Shown here one piece after another: positions 1 through 7,826 of a stretch of DNA of 13,306 bases. The stretch spans positions 1-13,306 of the forward strand of contig WLQV01000005.1 in assembly GCA_009697555.1 (NCBI GenBank), given 5' to 3'. The notes beneath the pieces are model-generated. The model saw only the letters and a list, made by a program, of their open reading frames with translations. It made no database searches and had not been told where the DNA came from. Both the position numbers and the translations under genes were made by a program. Source of the DNA: Actinomycetota bacterium (lineage in GTDB: Bacteria; Actinomycetota; Actinomycetes; Nanopelagicales; Nanopelagicaceae). The first letter of the stretch is position 1. Every line of letters begins with the position of its first letter.

Positions 1-593
1 TCAATGGCAAGGCGATCGGGGAGATAGCGCTACAAGTTCCTGGTGCCCATAATGTCTTGAATGCGGCGGCGACTGTTGCCGTCTGCCGGGCCCTTGAATT
101 GCCACTTCCAGAATTTCTTACTGGTTTACATGCCTTTCGTGGCGCAGCTCGTCGATTTGAATTGAAAGGGCAAGTACATGGCATTCGGGTAATTGATGAT
201 TACGGCCATCACCCAACTGAAATTTCCGTAACACTTGATACTGCCCGCCGCTATGCCGGCGATGGTCGAGTACTCACACTCTTTCAACCACATCGCTACT
301 CACGCACTCAAGCATTTACTCCAGATTTTGCCGCTGCGCTCTCAAAAGCTGATTACTCGGTCTTCTTGGAAATTTACAGTGCAAGTGAGGCGCCAATTCT
401 TGGCGTGAGCGCCGCAAACATCGTCGATCAGATGAAGAGCGCAGAATTTCAGCCTAACTTTATCTCCGCGACTGAACGGATCGCCGAACTTGCCCAACCC
501 GGTGATGTCATCGTGACTTTGGGAGCAGGAGATGTGAGTTCACTCGGAAGCGTAATCATTGACCTCTTGCAACAACGATTCCCCAATGCGTAG
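1..593 (+). CDS. murC: UDP-N-acetylmuramate--L-alanine ligase, C-terminal part (5' end outside window)
   Basis: MurC is the cytoplasmic ATP-dependent ligase that adds L-alanine to UDP-MurNAc, the first step of the peptidoglycan stem peptide. The reading frame is already open at base 3 and gives 196 residues, under half of a normal MurC of roughly 460-480 residues. The visible part starts with the end of the central ATPase domain (VPGAHNVLNA) and continues through the C-terminal Mur-ligase domain. That domain carries the MurC signature IDDYGHHPTEI and the following LFQPHRYSRT, both strongly conserved. A TTG at 57 lies inside the gene and is not its start. The stop overlaps the ftsQ start by 8 bp, so the two are translated from one message. 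Nothing looks broken. Identification rests on the signature motifs and on the ftsQ-ftsZ neighbours. Confidence 0.96.
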   Translation, partial: NGKAIGEIALQVPGAHNVLNAAATVAVCRALELPLPEFLTGLHAFRGAARRFELKGQVHGIRVIDDYGHHPTEISVTLDTARRYAGDGRVLTLFQPHRYSRTQAFTPDFAAALSKADYSVFLEIYSASEAPILGVSAANIVDQMKSAEFQPNFISATERIAELAQPGDVIVTLGAGDVSSLGSVIIDLLQQRFPNA

Positions 594-1248
594 AACACTC
601 AAGTATCTATCTCTGATATTAATTCTGGCCGGAGCCTCATATCTATTAGGTTGGTCCTCACTGCTCACCGTAAAATCAGTCGAAGTTATTGGTGCACCGA
701 ATCAGAAGAGTATTTCTCAAGTAATTACATTCTCTGGAATTGCACCTGGTCAGAAATTAGCGCGCGTGGAACCACGAGTGATACAGACTCAAGTCATGAA
801 CGCCAAGTGGATAGAGAGTGCATCGGTCTCTCGGAATTGGTTGAACGGCAAAGTGAGCATTGCAGTGAAAGCACGTGAGGCAATCTTTGCATTTAACGGT
901 CGCTATCTCGATGGCAGTGGCACGATCTTTGATTTGCCAGATGGTGTTTCAGCTGGATCGATCGGTCGCATTGATGCGCCAACATTGGAGTTAGCGCAGG
1001 TCGGCGAATTGGTTTATCAAGGGCTCCCCATCGAGATGAAAAATCAACTCATTGGGATCTCCATCACTAGCCGATCACGGATCGATTTGACCATCAAAAA
1101 TGGAAGCCAGAGAGTTCTCGTCCACTGGGGCGATAAGAGCCAGACATCGCTCAAAGTCCAAGTATTTCAACGTTTAATTGCATTAAAAGAGAATAAGAAA
1201 ATCACCGTCATGGATCTCATTGCACCAACTGCTCCAATTGTTAAATAG
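586..1248 (+). CDS. ftsQ: Cell division protein FtsQ (POTRA-domain divisome protein)
   Basis: FtsQ is a single-pass membrane protein of the divisome that bridges early and late division proteins through its extracytoplasmic part. The chosen ATG at 586 gives 220 residues: a very short basic cytoplasmic tail (MRRTLK), one transmembrane helix at about residues 7-24, then a POTRA-like domain starting TVKSVEVIGA, and a beta domain to the end. The in-frame TTG at 559 would add nine mostly polar residues and lengthen the overlap with murC, so it is less likely. No strong Shine-Dalgarno sequence is seen, so translational coupling to murC is probable. Many actinobacterial FtsQ proteins have a much longer cytoplasmic tail, so this one is minimal. 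Overall similarity is weak for this family; position between murC and ftsZ supports the call. Confidence 0.9.
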   Translation: MRRTLKYLSLILILAGASYLLGWSSLLTVKSVEVIGAPNQKSISQVITFSGIAPGQKLARVEPRVIQTQVMNAKWIESASVSRNWLNGKVSIAVKAREAIFAFNGRYLDGSGTIFDLPDGVSAGSIGRIDAPTLELAQVGELVYQGLPIEMKNQLIGISITSRSRIDLTIKNGSQRVLVHWGDKSQTSLKVQVFQRLIALKENKKITVMDLIAPTAPIVK

Positions 1249-1306
1249 CTCGACAATCGCAAAAATTTGCAGAAGAAATAACGGTAATTCTTTTTCGTGT
1301 CGGTGT

Positions 1307-1335
1307 TTGATTCGTTACGCGTCGACCCATAGCGT
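1307..1335 (+). promoter_or_regulatory. Candidate sigma-A-type promoter for ftsZ
   Basis: A TTGATT hexamer (1307-1312) and a TAGCGT hexamer (1330-1335) are separated by exactly 17 bp, matching a housekeeping actinobacterial promoter (TTGAnn and TAnnnT). Transcription would start near 1342 and give a leader of about 60 nt before the ftsZ GTG. ftsZ promoters inside or just after ftsQ are common in actinobacteria. The call is by pattern only. Confidence 0.5.
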
Positions 1336-1352
1336 CACCTCACATAGAAGAT

Positions 1353-1387
1353 AGAACCTTAATTCTCGAGTTGAGGTTTATGGTTCT
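1353..1387 (+). promoter_or_regulatory. Two competing hairpins in the ftsZ 5' leader
   Basis: AACCTTAA (1355-1362) pairs with TTGAGGTT (1371-1378) through 8 bp including one G-U, around the 8-nt loop TTCTCGAG. Alternatively, AGAACC (1353-1358) pairs with GGTTCT (1382-1387). Both use 1355-1358, so they exclude each other. They end 3-12 nt before the purine-rich ribosome binding site AGGGGG (1391-1396). Whether this controls translation is inference. Confidence 0.35.
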
Positions 1388-1404
1388 CAAAGGGGGACTC
1401 ACAC

Positions 1405-2547
1405 GTGGCATCACCGCATAATTATTTAGCAGTCATCAAAGTTGTTGGTGTTGGTGGCGGCGGCGGCAAAGCTGTCAATCGCATGATTGATGTCGGCCTT
1501 AAGGGCGTTGAGTTCATTGCAATTAACACTGACACACAAGATTTGATTATGAGTGATGCAGATGTGAAATTAGATATTGGTCGCAAGATCACTCGCGGGC
1601 TCGGTGCAGGTGCATCGCCCGATGTTGGTAAAGCTGCAGCTCTCGATCACATCGATGAAATTGAAGAAGCACTTCGTGGCGCAGATATGGTTTTCGTAAC
1701 AGCAGGTGAAGGTGGTGGCACCGGAACTGGTGGCGCACCAGTTGTCGCAAAGATTGCACGCGACCTTGGCGCACTCACAGTTGGCGTTGTCACTCGACCA
1801 TTTGCATTTGAAGGAAAGATTCGTGCCGCACAAGCAGAAGAAGGAATCGAAGCACTTCGCAGTGAAGTAGATACCTTGATTGTTATTCCTAACGATCGCT
1901 TGCTCGCCATCTCTGATCGCAACATCTCATTTATGGATGCTTTCAAGAGCGCTGATCAAGTTCTCCTCTCTGGCGTACAAGGCATTACCGAATTGATCAC
2001 ACAACCTGGATTAATCAATCTTGATTTTGCCGACGTTAAATCGATTATGGCTGGCGCCGGTTCTGCTCTGATGGGAATTGGTTCAGCACGTGGTGAGAAT
2101 CGCGCGATCCGTGCAGCTGAGTTAGCGATCTCTAGCCCACTTCTTGAAGCATCTATCGATGGTGCAATGGGAGTTCTCCTCTCCATTGCCGGTGGCTCCG
2201 ATCTTGGCCTCTTTGAAGTCAATGAGGCTTGCGAATTGGTACAGGCTGCAGCAGATCCCACTGCAAAGATTATTTTCGGAACTGTGATTGATGATGCACT
2301 CGGTGATGAAGTTCGCATCACCGTCATTGCGGCTGGCTTCAATGGTGGCGAACCACGTCGCATTGCAATGCCAGTCATTGATGCGGCATCGATTTCTGGT
2401 AATGCCAATCCAGTTGCCTCGAATGATCCGCTCGCTGTTGCGTTGGAGCATTCAGATGAACCGGAGAGTGGCGGAACTTATCGCCGTGTGCGCTTTGAAG
2501 AACTGGTCGCCGAGGATGAACTCGACGTGCCAGATTTCATGAAGTAA
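1405..2547 (+). CDS. ftsZ: Cell division GTPase FtsZ
   Basis: FtsZ is the tubulin-like GTPase that polymerises into the division ring. The GTG start has a strong ribosome binding site AGGGGG (1391-1396) 8 nt upstream. The product is 380 residues. In order: an N-terminal segment [13 protein letters not shown] (about 9-21), the tubulin signature GGGTGTG at about 104-110, the guanine-side segment, the T7 synergy-loop NLDFADV that supplies the catalytic aspartates to the next subunit, the C-terminal domain, a short linker, and the terminal peptide DVPDFMK. That peptide is the SepF/FtsW-binding tail of actinobacterial FtsZ. One oddity is visible: the residue after the first glycine-rich loop, nearly always Asn (N24 in E. 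coli), is Lys here (K22). The gene ends in tandem TAA codons and is followed by pgeF after 14 bp. Confidence 0.99.
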   Translation: MASPHNYLAVIKVVGVGGGGGKAVNRMIDVGLKGVEFIAINTDTQDLIMSDADVKLDIGRKITRGLGAGASPDVGKAAALDHIDEIEEALRGADMVFVTAGEGGGTGTGGAPVVAKIARDLGALTVGVVTRPFAFEGKIRAAQAEEGIEALRSEVDTLIVIPNDRLLAISDRNISFMDAFKSADQVLLSGVQGITELITQPGLINLDFADVKSIMAGAGSALMGIGSARGENRAIRAAELAISSPLLEASIDGAMGVLLSIAGGSDLGLFEVNEACELVQAAADPTAKIIFGTVIDDALGDEVRITVIAAGFNGGEPRRIAMPVIDAASISGNANPVASNDPLAVALEHSDEPESGGTYRRVRFEELVAEDELDVPDFMK

Positions 2548-2561
2548 TAAAAGCCATAGGC

Positions 2562-3227
2562 GTGCGCTTCACATTTACCGATCGTTTAGCGGGCTTCAGT
2601 AGCGCCCCCTTTGATCGCGGAAATTTAGCCCTTCATGTCGGAGATGATCCTGAAGTTGTCGCGAGCAATCGCGCCTTAGTGGCCAAGGAGTTTCCGCGCC
2701 TTGCCTTTATGAGCCAAGTGCACGGCAATACCGTGGTGCAAGTTGGTGCTAACACAGCAGCGCCAGAGGCAGATGCACTTATTACAACTACAAAGGCTCT
2801 CTCGCTAGTTGTCCTGGTTGCCGATTGCATTCCACTTCTTCTCTGGGATGAGAGTGAGAGTGTTATTGCAGCTGTGCATGTTGGACGACGCGGGTTAGCC
2901 AATGAAGTCGCTCTGAAGACCATTACCGCAATGCGCTCTCTGACTGATTCAAAGATTCTCGCAGTGATGGGGCCATCGATCTGTGGCAGCTGTTATGAAG
3001 TAGATGAAGGCACTTATAACGAGGTAACGCGTCAAATTCCAGAGAGCGCTGCACAAACCAAGAGCGGCACATTGGCCTTGGATTTACCACGTGGCCTACA
3101 AGTGCAATTGGCCGCAGTAGGAGTGGAAATTGAAAATAAAGCTGCCTGTACTTTGGAAGATGAACGCTACTTCTCCTATCGCAGAGTTCGCGTAACTGGT
3201 CGCCAGGCAGGGATAATCACCTTATGA
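2562..3227 (+). CDS. pgeF: PgeF/YfiH-family peptidoglycan editing factor (multicopper-polyphenol-oxidase-like fold)
   Basis: This 221-residue protein belongs to the PgeF (YfiH, DUF152, 'laccase domain') family. Members act on purine nucleosides in vitro. In E. coli the protein prevents wrong amino acids from being built into the peptidoglycan stem, and next to cell-wall genes the second role is the more likely one. The conserved zinc-site segments are all present: QVHGNTV near residue 50, LVADCIPLLL near 90, AAVHVGRRG near 105, then MGPSICGSCYEV and the terminal YFSYRR. The GTG at 2562 is preferred because family members begin with the same FxFTDRxxGFS segment. A ribosome binding site is hardly visible. 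The stop overlaps the yggS start in an ATGA junction, so the two are coupled. The protein has no signal peptide and should be cytoplasmic. Confidence 0.9.
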   Translation: MRFTFTDRLAGFSSAPFDRGNLALHVGDDPEVVASNRALVAKEFPRLAFMSQVHGNTVVQVGANTAAPEADALITTTKALSLVVLVADCIPLLLWDESESVIAAVHVGRRGLANEVALKTITAMRSLTDSKILAVMGPSICGSCYEVDEGTYNEVTRQIPESAAQTKSGTLALDLPRGLQVQLAAVGVEIENKAACTLEDERYFSYRRVRVTGRQAGIITL

Positions 3228-3913
3228 GCATCGTGGCAAGAACACAGGAGTTAGAAGCAAACTTGGCGCTGGTTGAAGAGCGCATCATTGCTGCAGCTGT
3301 GCAAGCCGGACGTGATCGCTCGGAAATTACCTTGATCTGTGTGACTAAGAATTTTCCAGCCAGCGATGCCAACATTCTTGCCGCACTAGGTCAGCGCAAT
3401 TTTGGCGAAAATCGCGATCGTGAAGGTGCGGAGAAATCAGAGTTAGTAAAAGGCACCTGGCATTTTCAGGGGCAGATCCAGAGTAATAAAATTAAATCAA
3501 TTGCACAGTGGGCCGATGTAGTTCACTCCATCGATAGCCAGGAGCAGATCGAAAGTTTTGCATGGCGCAGAGCAAAAGAGCGGACCTTGGGAGTATTCCT
3601 CCAACTCTCACTCGATGGCACCGAAGGTCGGGGTGGCATAGCGGCAAAAGAACTTGCCGGATTGGGCAGATTGGTGGCAGCGAGTCCGACTTTGGAGCTG
3701 CTGGGGTTGATGTGCGTGCCACCTGTAAGTCGAGATCCCGATGGGGCAATGGCGGAAATAGCAGCGGTTCATAAGGCTTTTCTCACCGATTTTCCCTCAG
3801 CCACTTCGCTCTCTATGGGCATGAGTAATGACTTTGAGAGTGCAATTCGACATGGAGCGACACACATCCGAATCGGTACTTCAATCCTCGGTTCCCGTAG
3901 CCTCCACGAGTAA
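3224..3913 (+). CDS. yggS: YggS/PLPBP-family pyridoxal-phosphate homeostasis protein
   Basis: A 229-residue member of the YggS/PROSC family, single-domain TIM barrels with the fold of alanine racemase that bind pyridoxal 5'-phosphate and keep its level balanced; no catalytic reaction is firmly assigned. The PLP-binding lysine is K42 in ICVTKNFPA. Other family landmarks are FGENRDRE, WHFQGQIQSNKIK, LSLDGTEGRGG, LMCVPP and the C-terminal phosphate-binding region LSMGMSNDFESAIRHGATHIRIGTSILG. The position between pgeF and sepF is standard in actinobacteria and many Firmicutes. The start overlaps the pgeF stop by 4 bp (ATGA), so translation is probably coupled. It is full length and cytoplasmic. 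Nothing unusual was seen. Confidence 0.95.
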   Translation: MSIVARTQELEANLALVEERIIAAAVQAGRDRSEITLICVTKNFPASDANILAALGQRNFGENRDREGAEKSELVKGTWHFQGQIQSNKIKSIAQWADVVHSIDSQEQIESFAWRRAKERTLGVFLQLSLDGTEGRGGIAAKELAGLGRLVAASPTLELLGLMCVPPVSRDPDGAMAEIAAVHKAFLTDFPSATSLSMGMSNDFESAIRHGATHIRIGTSILGSRSLHE

Positions 3914-3922
3914 CCTTTCACT

Positions 3923-4411
3923 ATGGCTAACTCATTACGTCGCGTCGCAAATTACCTCGGTCTGATGGATGACCCAGAATTCGATGCTGAAGTTGTTGCA
4001 CCAGTCCGCGAGCGAGTACGCACACCTGATGTGAAGATCAAGACTCGCGAACCACGTCTCTCAGTTACGCCATCTACCTCAAATTATTCTGCACCAAGCA
4101 CACCACAAGCGGTGCAATTAGAAGTTCCAGTGCTCGATCGCATCATTACCTTGCATCCTCGTTTCTATAGTGAAGCGCGCACAGTGGGCGAGCACTATCG
4201 CGAAGGCAATCCAGTAATTATGAATCTCACTGACATGGATGATGCAGAGCGTCGTCGCATTATCGATTTCGCAAGTGGTTTAGTTTTTGGTCACAATGGA
4301 AAGATTGAGCGCGTAACCTCTAAAGTATTTCTTCTCTCACCTGCAAACATCAGCGTGAGCAACGAAGATAAATCAGCAGCAGCAGAGGCCAGCTTCTTTA
4401 ATCAAAGTTAA
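3923..4411 (+). CDS. sepF: Cell division protein SepF (FtsZ membrane anchor)
   Basis: SepF binds the FtsZ C-terminal tail and tethers and bundles filaments at the membrane. In actinobacteria, which lack FtsA, it is the main anchor. The product has 162 residues. The N-terminal segment MANSLRRVANYLGLMDD fits the amphipathic membrane-binding helix. Residues of about 22-70 form a low-complexity linker, and the rest is the SepF core domain, with RIITLHPRFYSEARTVGEHY, NPVIMNLTDMDDAERRRIIDFASGLVFG and a terminal IERVTSKVFLLSPANISV. It lies 9 bp after yggS and 2 bp before yggT with no clear ribosome binding site, so it is probably translated from the shared operon mRNA. FtsZ in the same operon carries the matching tail. 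Confidence 0.96.
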   Translation: MANSLRRVANYLGLMDDPEFDAEVVAPVRERVRTPDVKIKTREPRLSVTPSTSNYSAPSTPQAVQLEVPVLDRIITLHPRFYSEARTVGEHYREGNPVIMNLTDMDDAERRRIIDFASGLVFGHNGKIERVTSKVFLLSPANISVSNEDKSAAAEASFFNQS

Positions 4412-4413
4412 TC

Positions 4414-4701
4414 ATGTTGCATCTCGGCGCAATACTCGTTTCGCTCTTACAAATATTTCTCTTTGCGCTCTTGGGCCGTCTGATTCTCGATTACATCAGA
4501 ATGTTTTCACGCAACTGGAAACCACAGGGCTTTCTCTTATTTTTAGCTGAAGCAATCTACGCAGTAACCGATAAGCCACTTAATTTCCTACGTCGTTTTA
4601 TCCCGCCACTGCGTATCGGCAGCGTGAGTTTAGATATGTCCTTCTTAGTGCTCTTCTTCTCGATTCAAATAATCTTTATGCCACTTGCGGCGCGCTTGTA
4701 G
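4414..4701 (+). CDS. yggT: YggT-family small membrane protein
   Basis: A 95-residue hydrophobic protein of the YggT (Ycf19/CCB3-related) family. Two membrane segments are visible, at about residues 3-28 and 74-94. Between them is a basic segment containing the family hallmark TDKPLNFLRRFIPPLRIGSVSLDMS, where the P-L-R-x-P pattern and the following GSVSLDxS are typical. Function is not settled; the gene normally sits with sepF and is thought to act at the membrane in division or, in plastid relatives, in cofactor assembly. It is the last gene of the + strand run. In most actinobacteria the next gene is divIVA/wag31, which is absent here; the gene instead faces ileS with 2 bp between the stop codons. 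Confidence 0.9.
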   Translation: MLHLGAILVSLLQIFLFALLGRLILDYIRMFSRNWKPQGFLLFLAEAIYAVTDKPLNFLRRFIPPLRIGSVSLDMSFLVLFFSIQIIFMPLAARL

Positions 4702-4727
4702 TTCTACGCCTTCGCCAATTTCGCGCC
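4689..4727. terminator. Possible bidirectional hairpin across the facing yggT and ileS stop codons
   Basis: GGCGCG (4689-4694) is complementary to CGCGCC (4722-4727). The loop holds both stop codons as the small palindrome TAGTTCTA (4699-4706). There is no flanking T-tract on either strand, so it is not a classical intrinsic terminator. It is the only structure seen where the convergent transcripts must end. Confidence 0.25.
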
Positions 4728-7700
4728 CCAGCCAAGCTCACCATCTAGTGCAATGCCGCTATCGCGCTCCATCGAAAGTGCCAAGACTTCATCCTTGATG
4801 TGATCGAGTGCGCCAGTGACTGCCGCGGCAGTGGCCTCATCGCCATTCCACTTCACCGAGATGCGATCTGAGATATCAAAGCCATCACTCTTACGTTGCT
4901 CTTGAAGTGCCCGGATTACTTCGCGCACTGTTCCTGCAGCGATCAGCGCTGGAGTCATAGCAAGATCTAGCGCAACGCTTTCACCTTCGTGACTTGCCAC
5001 AGTCCAACCGCTCTTGGGAATTTCAGTAATTACTAGGTCAGAGAATTCGATCTCATAGGTCTTGCCATCATGGCTGAGTGCGTAGCTATTTGTCGCACGC
5101 AATTTGGCCACGAGTTCGGTGGGAGCGACATCTGCAATAGCTTTTGCAATGGCTTGCACTTGGCCGCCAAATTTCGCACCTAGTGATCGGAAATTTGCTT
5201 TAACCGAAACGTCAACCAAGTCGCCATCTGCACCAGCAATGTCATCGAGATCGAAGACATTGAGCTCATCTGCAATCTGCTCCTTCATGGCCGCTGGCAA
5301 TTGCGCCCATCCATTGGCCGAGATCAGTGCACGCTGTAGTGGTTGGCGAATCTTTACGCCAGATTCAGCACGGGCGGCACGACCGAGTTCAACAATTCGA
5401 CGGGTGAGTGCAACCTGGCTAGCCAGAGTGCTATCGATAATTGCGCTATTTGCGATCGGGAAATCGGCCAAGTGAATTGAACTTGCGACGGTCTGCTCTG
5501 CTGGGCGAATTAACTCTTGCCATACATGCTCTGAAATAAATGGCACCATCGGAGCAAGAAGTAAGGAGAGAGTCTTAATTGATTCATGAAGTGTGGCAAG
5601 GGCAGCAGCATCGCCATCCCAGAAGCGACGACGAGAACGCCGTACATACCAATTCGATAAATCATCGATAAATGTTGCAAGTGATTTTCCAGCTCGCTGC
5701 GAATCGAATTCCCCGAGCGCGCTATCTACTTCCAAGACCAAGCTCTGTAGTTCAGAGAGAATCCATCGATCCATGAGTGGTCGACTTTTAACGGCTGGAG
5801 CCGAAGTCAGATCAAACTGTGCAGCATTGGCGTAGAGCGAGTGGAAGGAGACGGTATTCCAGAAAGTCAGAAGTGTTTTACGCACAACATCGCTAATTGC
5901 ATCATGGCCAATTCGACGGGCCGCCCATGGTGAACCTGCCGCCAACATGTACCAGCGCACTGCATCGGCGCCATGTTGATCCATGAGCGCCATTGGCTCG
6001 AGAACATTTCCTAAATGCTTACTCATCTTGCGGCCATCTTTATCCAAGATGTGGCCAAGGCAGAGTACGTTCTTGTAAGAGCTCTGATCAAAGACCAATG
6101 TGCCAATTGTCATCAAGGTATAGAACCAGCCACGTGTCTGGTCGATCGCCTCTGAAATAAAGTCGGCCGGGTATGCAGCTTTGAATTTCTCAACCGATCC
6201 AGGCTTATGTGGGTAACCCCATTGGGCAAAGGGCATTGCACCGGAGTCATACCAACAATCAATAACTTCTGGAACGCGTTGCATGGTTGCTGAACATTCC
6301 TTGCAAGCAAAGCTCACATCATCGACAAAGGGGCGGTGGGGATCAAGATTGGAGAGTTCTTTTCCTGCTAGCGCGCCGAGTTCAGCCAGGGAACCAATGC
6401 AGATCTCATGTTTATTTTCGCAGCGCCAAATTGGTAGCGGTGTACCCCAGTAACGATTGCGGGAGAGCGCCCAGTCGATGTTGTTATTGAGCCAATCGCC
6501 ATAGCGACCATTCTTAATCGTTTCGGGATACCAATTGGTCTGCTCATTTTCGCGCAGCAGCGCATCTTTAATCGAGGTGGTTCGGATGTACCAGGATGGT
6601 TGTGCGTAATAAATCAGAGCAGTGTGGCAGCGCCAGCAATGAGGATAAGGGTGCTCGTATGGCAGATGCTTAAAGAGAACGCCGCGAACTTTCAACTCTT
6701 TCACCAAAGTCTTGTCAGCATCCTTAAAAAAGAGCCCGCCCACTAGTGGCGTTGTCGCTAAGAATGTTCCATCGGGTGCAATTGGATTCACAACCGGTAG
6801 ACCGTATCGGCGGCAGACTTGTAAATCATCGGCGCCAAATGCGGGGGATTGATGAACCAAGCCAGTGCCATCTTCTACTGTTACATAATCGGCCAAGACG
6901 ATGAAATGAGAATCTGGAATCTCAATCAGATCGAGTGGGCGGGTATAAGTGGTGCGTTCGAGTTCGCTTCCGGAAATCTTAAGAAGAACTTCAGCACTAT
7001 CACCAAGAACTGATAGCAAAGGTTCGGCAACAACTAAAACTTCACTAACTTCATCGCGGGTAATTTTCGCCGCAACATATGTCACTTCAGGATTTACTGC
7101 AATCGCGGTGTTGGAAACTAAAGTCCAAGGAGTTGTCGTCCAGACTAAGAAGGCAGCATTTAAATCGGCAAGTGGGCCAGATGTTGCAGGGAAGCGAACG
7201 TAAACGGAAGGATCTGTGACGGTCTCATAGCCTTGTGCCAATTCGTGATCAGATAGCCCTGTGCCACAGCGCGGACAATATGGTGCAACGCGATGATCCT
7301 GGACCAGCAGACCTTTCTGCCAAATCTCCTTCAAACTCCACCAGACGCTCTCCACATATTCTGGTGACATGGTCCAGTAGGCCTGATCAAAATCAACCCA
7401 GAAGCCCATGCGCTTTGTCATGTCGGTAAATTCACTTACATGGCGCTGCACTGATTCGCGGCACTTCTCATTGAATGCTGCGATGCCGTATTTCTCAATG
7501 TCGCCTTTACCGGCAAAGCCAAGTTCTTTCTCTACTGCAATTTCAACAGGGAGTCCGTGACAATCCCAACCAGCTTTGCGAACAACGCCCTTGCCCTTCA
7601 TGGTGTGAAAACGTGGGAAGACATCTTTAAATACGCGAGCCTCAATGTGGTGCGTACCTGGTTTGCCATTTGCAGTGGGTGGACCTTCAAAGAATGTCCA

Positions 7701-7826
7701 AGCCGGTGCGCTATCTCGCGCAGCTACGCTCTCTTCAAAAATATTATTCTCGCGCCAAAAATTGAGGATGCGATGTTCCATGGCAGGTAAATCAATCTGC
7801 GCGGGTAGGGGCGTAAACTCCGACAT
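4704..7826 (-). CDS. ileS: Isoleucyl-tRNA synthetase, type 2, with GxHH variant of the HIGH motif
   Basis: IleRS charges tRNA-Ile with isoleucine in the cytoplasm and edits mischarged valine. The ATG at 7826 gives 1040 residues, usual for the long type-2 (eukaryote-like) class. It has a strong ribosome binding site GGAGGAG (7837-7831). A longer reading from 7904 would run through the T-box and is rejected. The Rossmann-fold HIGH position reads PGTHH (G57-T58-H59-H60), not HxGH. The KMSKS loop reads KMSKH (600-604). The CP1 editing domain has TTTPWTL and GTGLVHQSPAFGADD. CxxC pairs (CPRCG, CWRC, CKEC) and the WYDSG segment follow, then the anticodon-binding domain and a long C-terminal region. 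Type-2 enzymes are generally mupirocin-tolerant, and the GxHH subset has been described as strongly resistant; the resistance of this protein is inference. Expression is probably set by the T-box upstream. Confidence 0.98.
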   Translation of the reverse strand: MSEFTPLPAQIDLPAMEHRILNFWRENNIFEESVAARDSAPAWTFFEGPPTANGKPGTHHIEARVFKDVFPRFHTMKGKGVVRKAGWDCHGLPVEIAVEKELGFAGKGDIEKYGIAAFNEKCRESVQRHVSEFTDMTKRMGFWVDFDQAYWTMSPEYVESVWWSLKEIWQKGLLVQDHRVAPYCPRCGTGLSDHELAQGYETVTDPSVYVRFPATSGPLADLNAAFLVWTTTPWTLVSNTAIAVNPEVTYVAAKITRDEVSEVLVVAEPLLSVLGDSAEVLLKISGSELERTTYTRPLDLIEIPDSHFIVLADYVTVEDGTGLVHQSPAFGADDLQVCRRYGLPVVNPIAPDGTFLATTPLVGGLFFKDADKTLVKELKVRGVLFKHLPYEHPYPHCWRCHTALIYYAQPSWYIRTTSIKDALLRENEQTNWYPETIKNGRYGDWLNNNIDWALSRNRYWGTPLPIWRCENKHEICIGSLAELGALAGKELSNLDPHRPFVDDVSFACKECSATMQRVPEVIDCWYDSGAMPFAQWGYPHKPGSVEKFKAAYPADFISEAIDQTRGWFYTLMTIGTLVFDQSSYKNVLCLGHILDKDGRKMSKHLGNVLEPMALMDQHGADAVRWYMLAAGSPWAARRIGHDAISDVVRKTLLTFWNTVSFHSLYANAAQFDLTSAPAVKSRPLMDRWILSELQSLVLEVDSALGEFDSQRAGKSLATFIDDLSNWYVRRSRRRFWDGDAAALATLHESIKTLSLLLAPMVPFISEHVWQELIRPAEQTVASSIHLADFPIANSAIIDSTLASQVALTRRIVELGRAARAESGVKIRQPLQRALISANGWAQLPAAMKEQIADELNVFDLDDIAGADGDLVDVSVKANFRSLGAKFGGQVQAIAKAIADVAPTELVAKLRATNSYALSHDGKTYEIEFSDLVITEIPKSGWTVASHEGESVALDLAMTPALIAAGTVREVIRALQEQRKSDGFDISDRISVKWNGDEATAAAVTGALDHIKDEVLALSMERDSGIALDGELGWGAKLAKA

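Noticed and set aside
559..585. FtsQ start at TTG 559
   Set aside because: It would add nine residues unlike a signal anchor and increase the overlap with murC; ATG 586 directly precedes a basic tail and membrane helix.
5104..5475. + strand frame of 123 residues inside ileS, and similar antisense frames in ileS, ftsZ and dnaE
   Set aside because: They lie antisense to strongly conserved genes, have no ribosome binding sites and show no recognisable domains.
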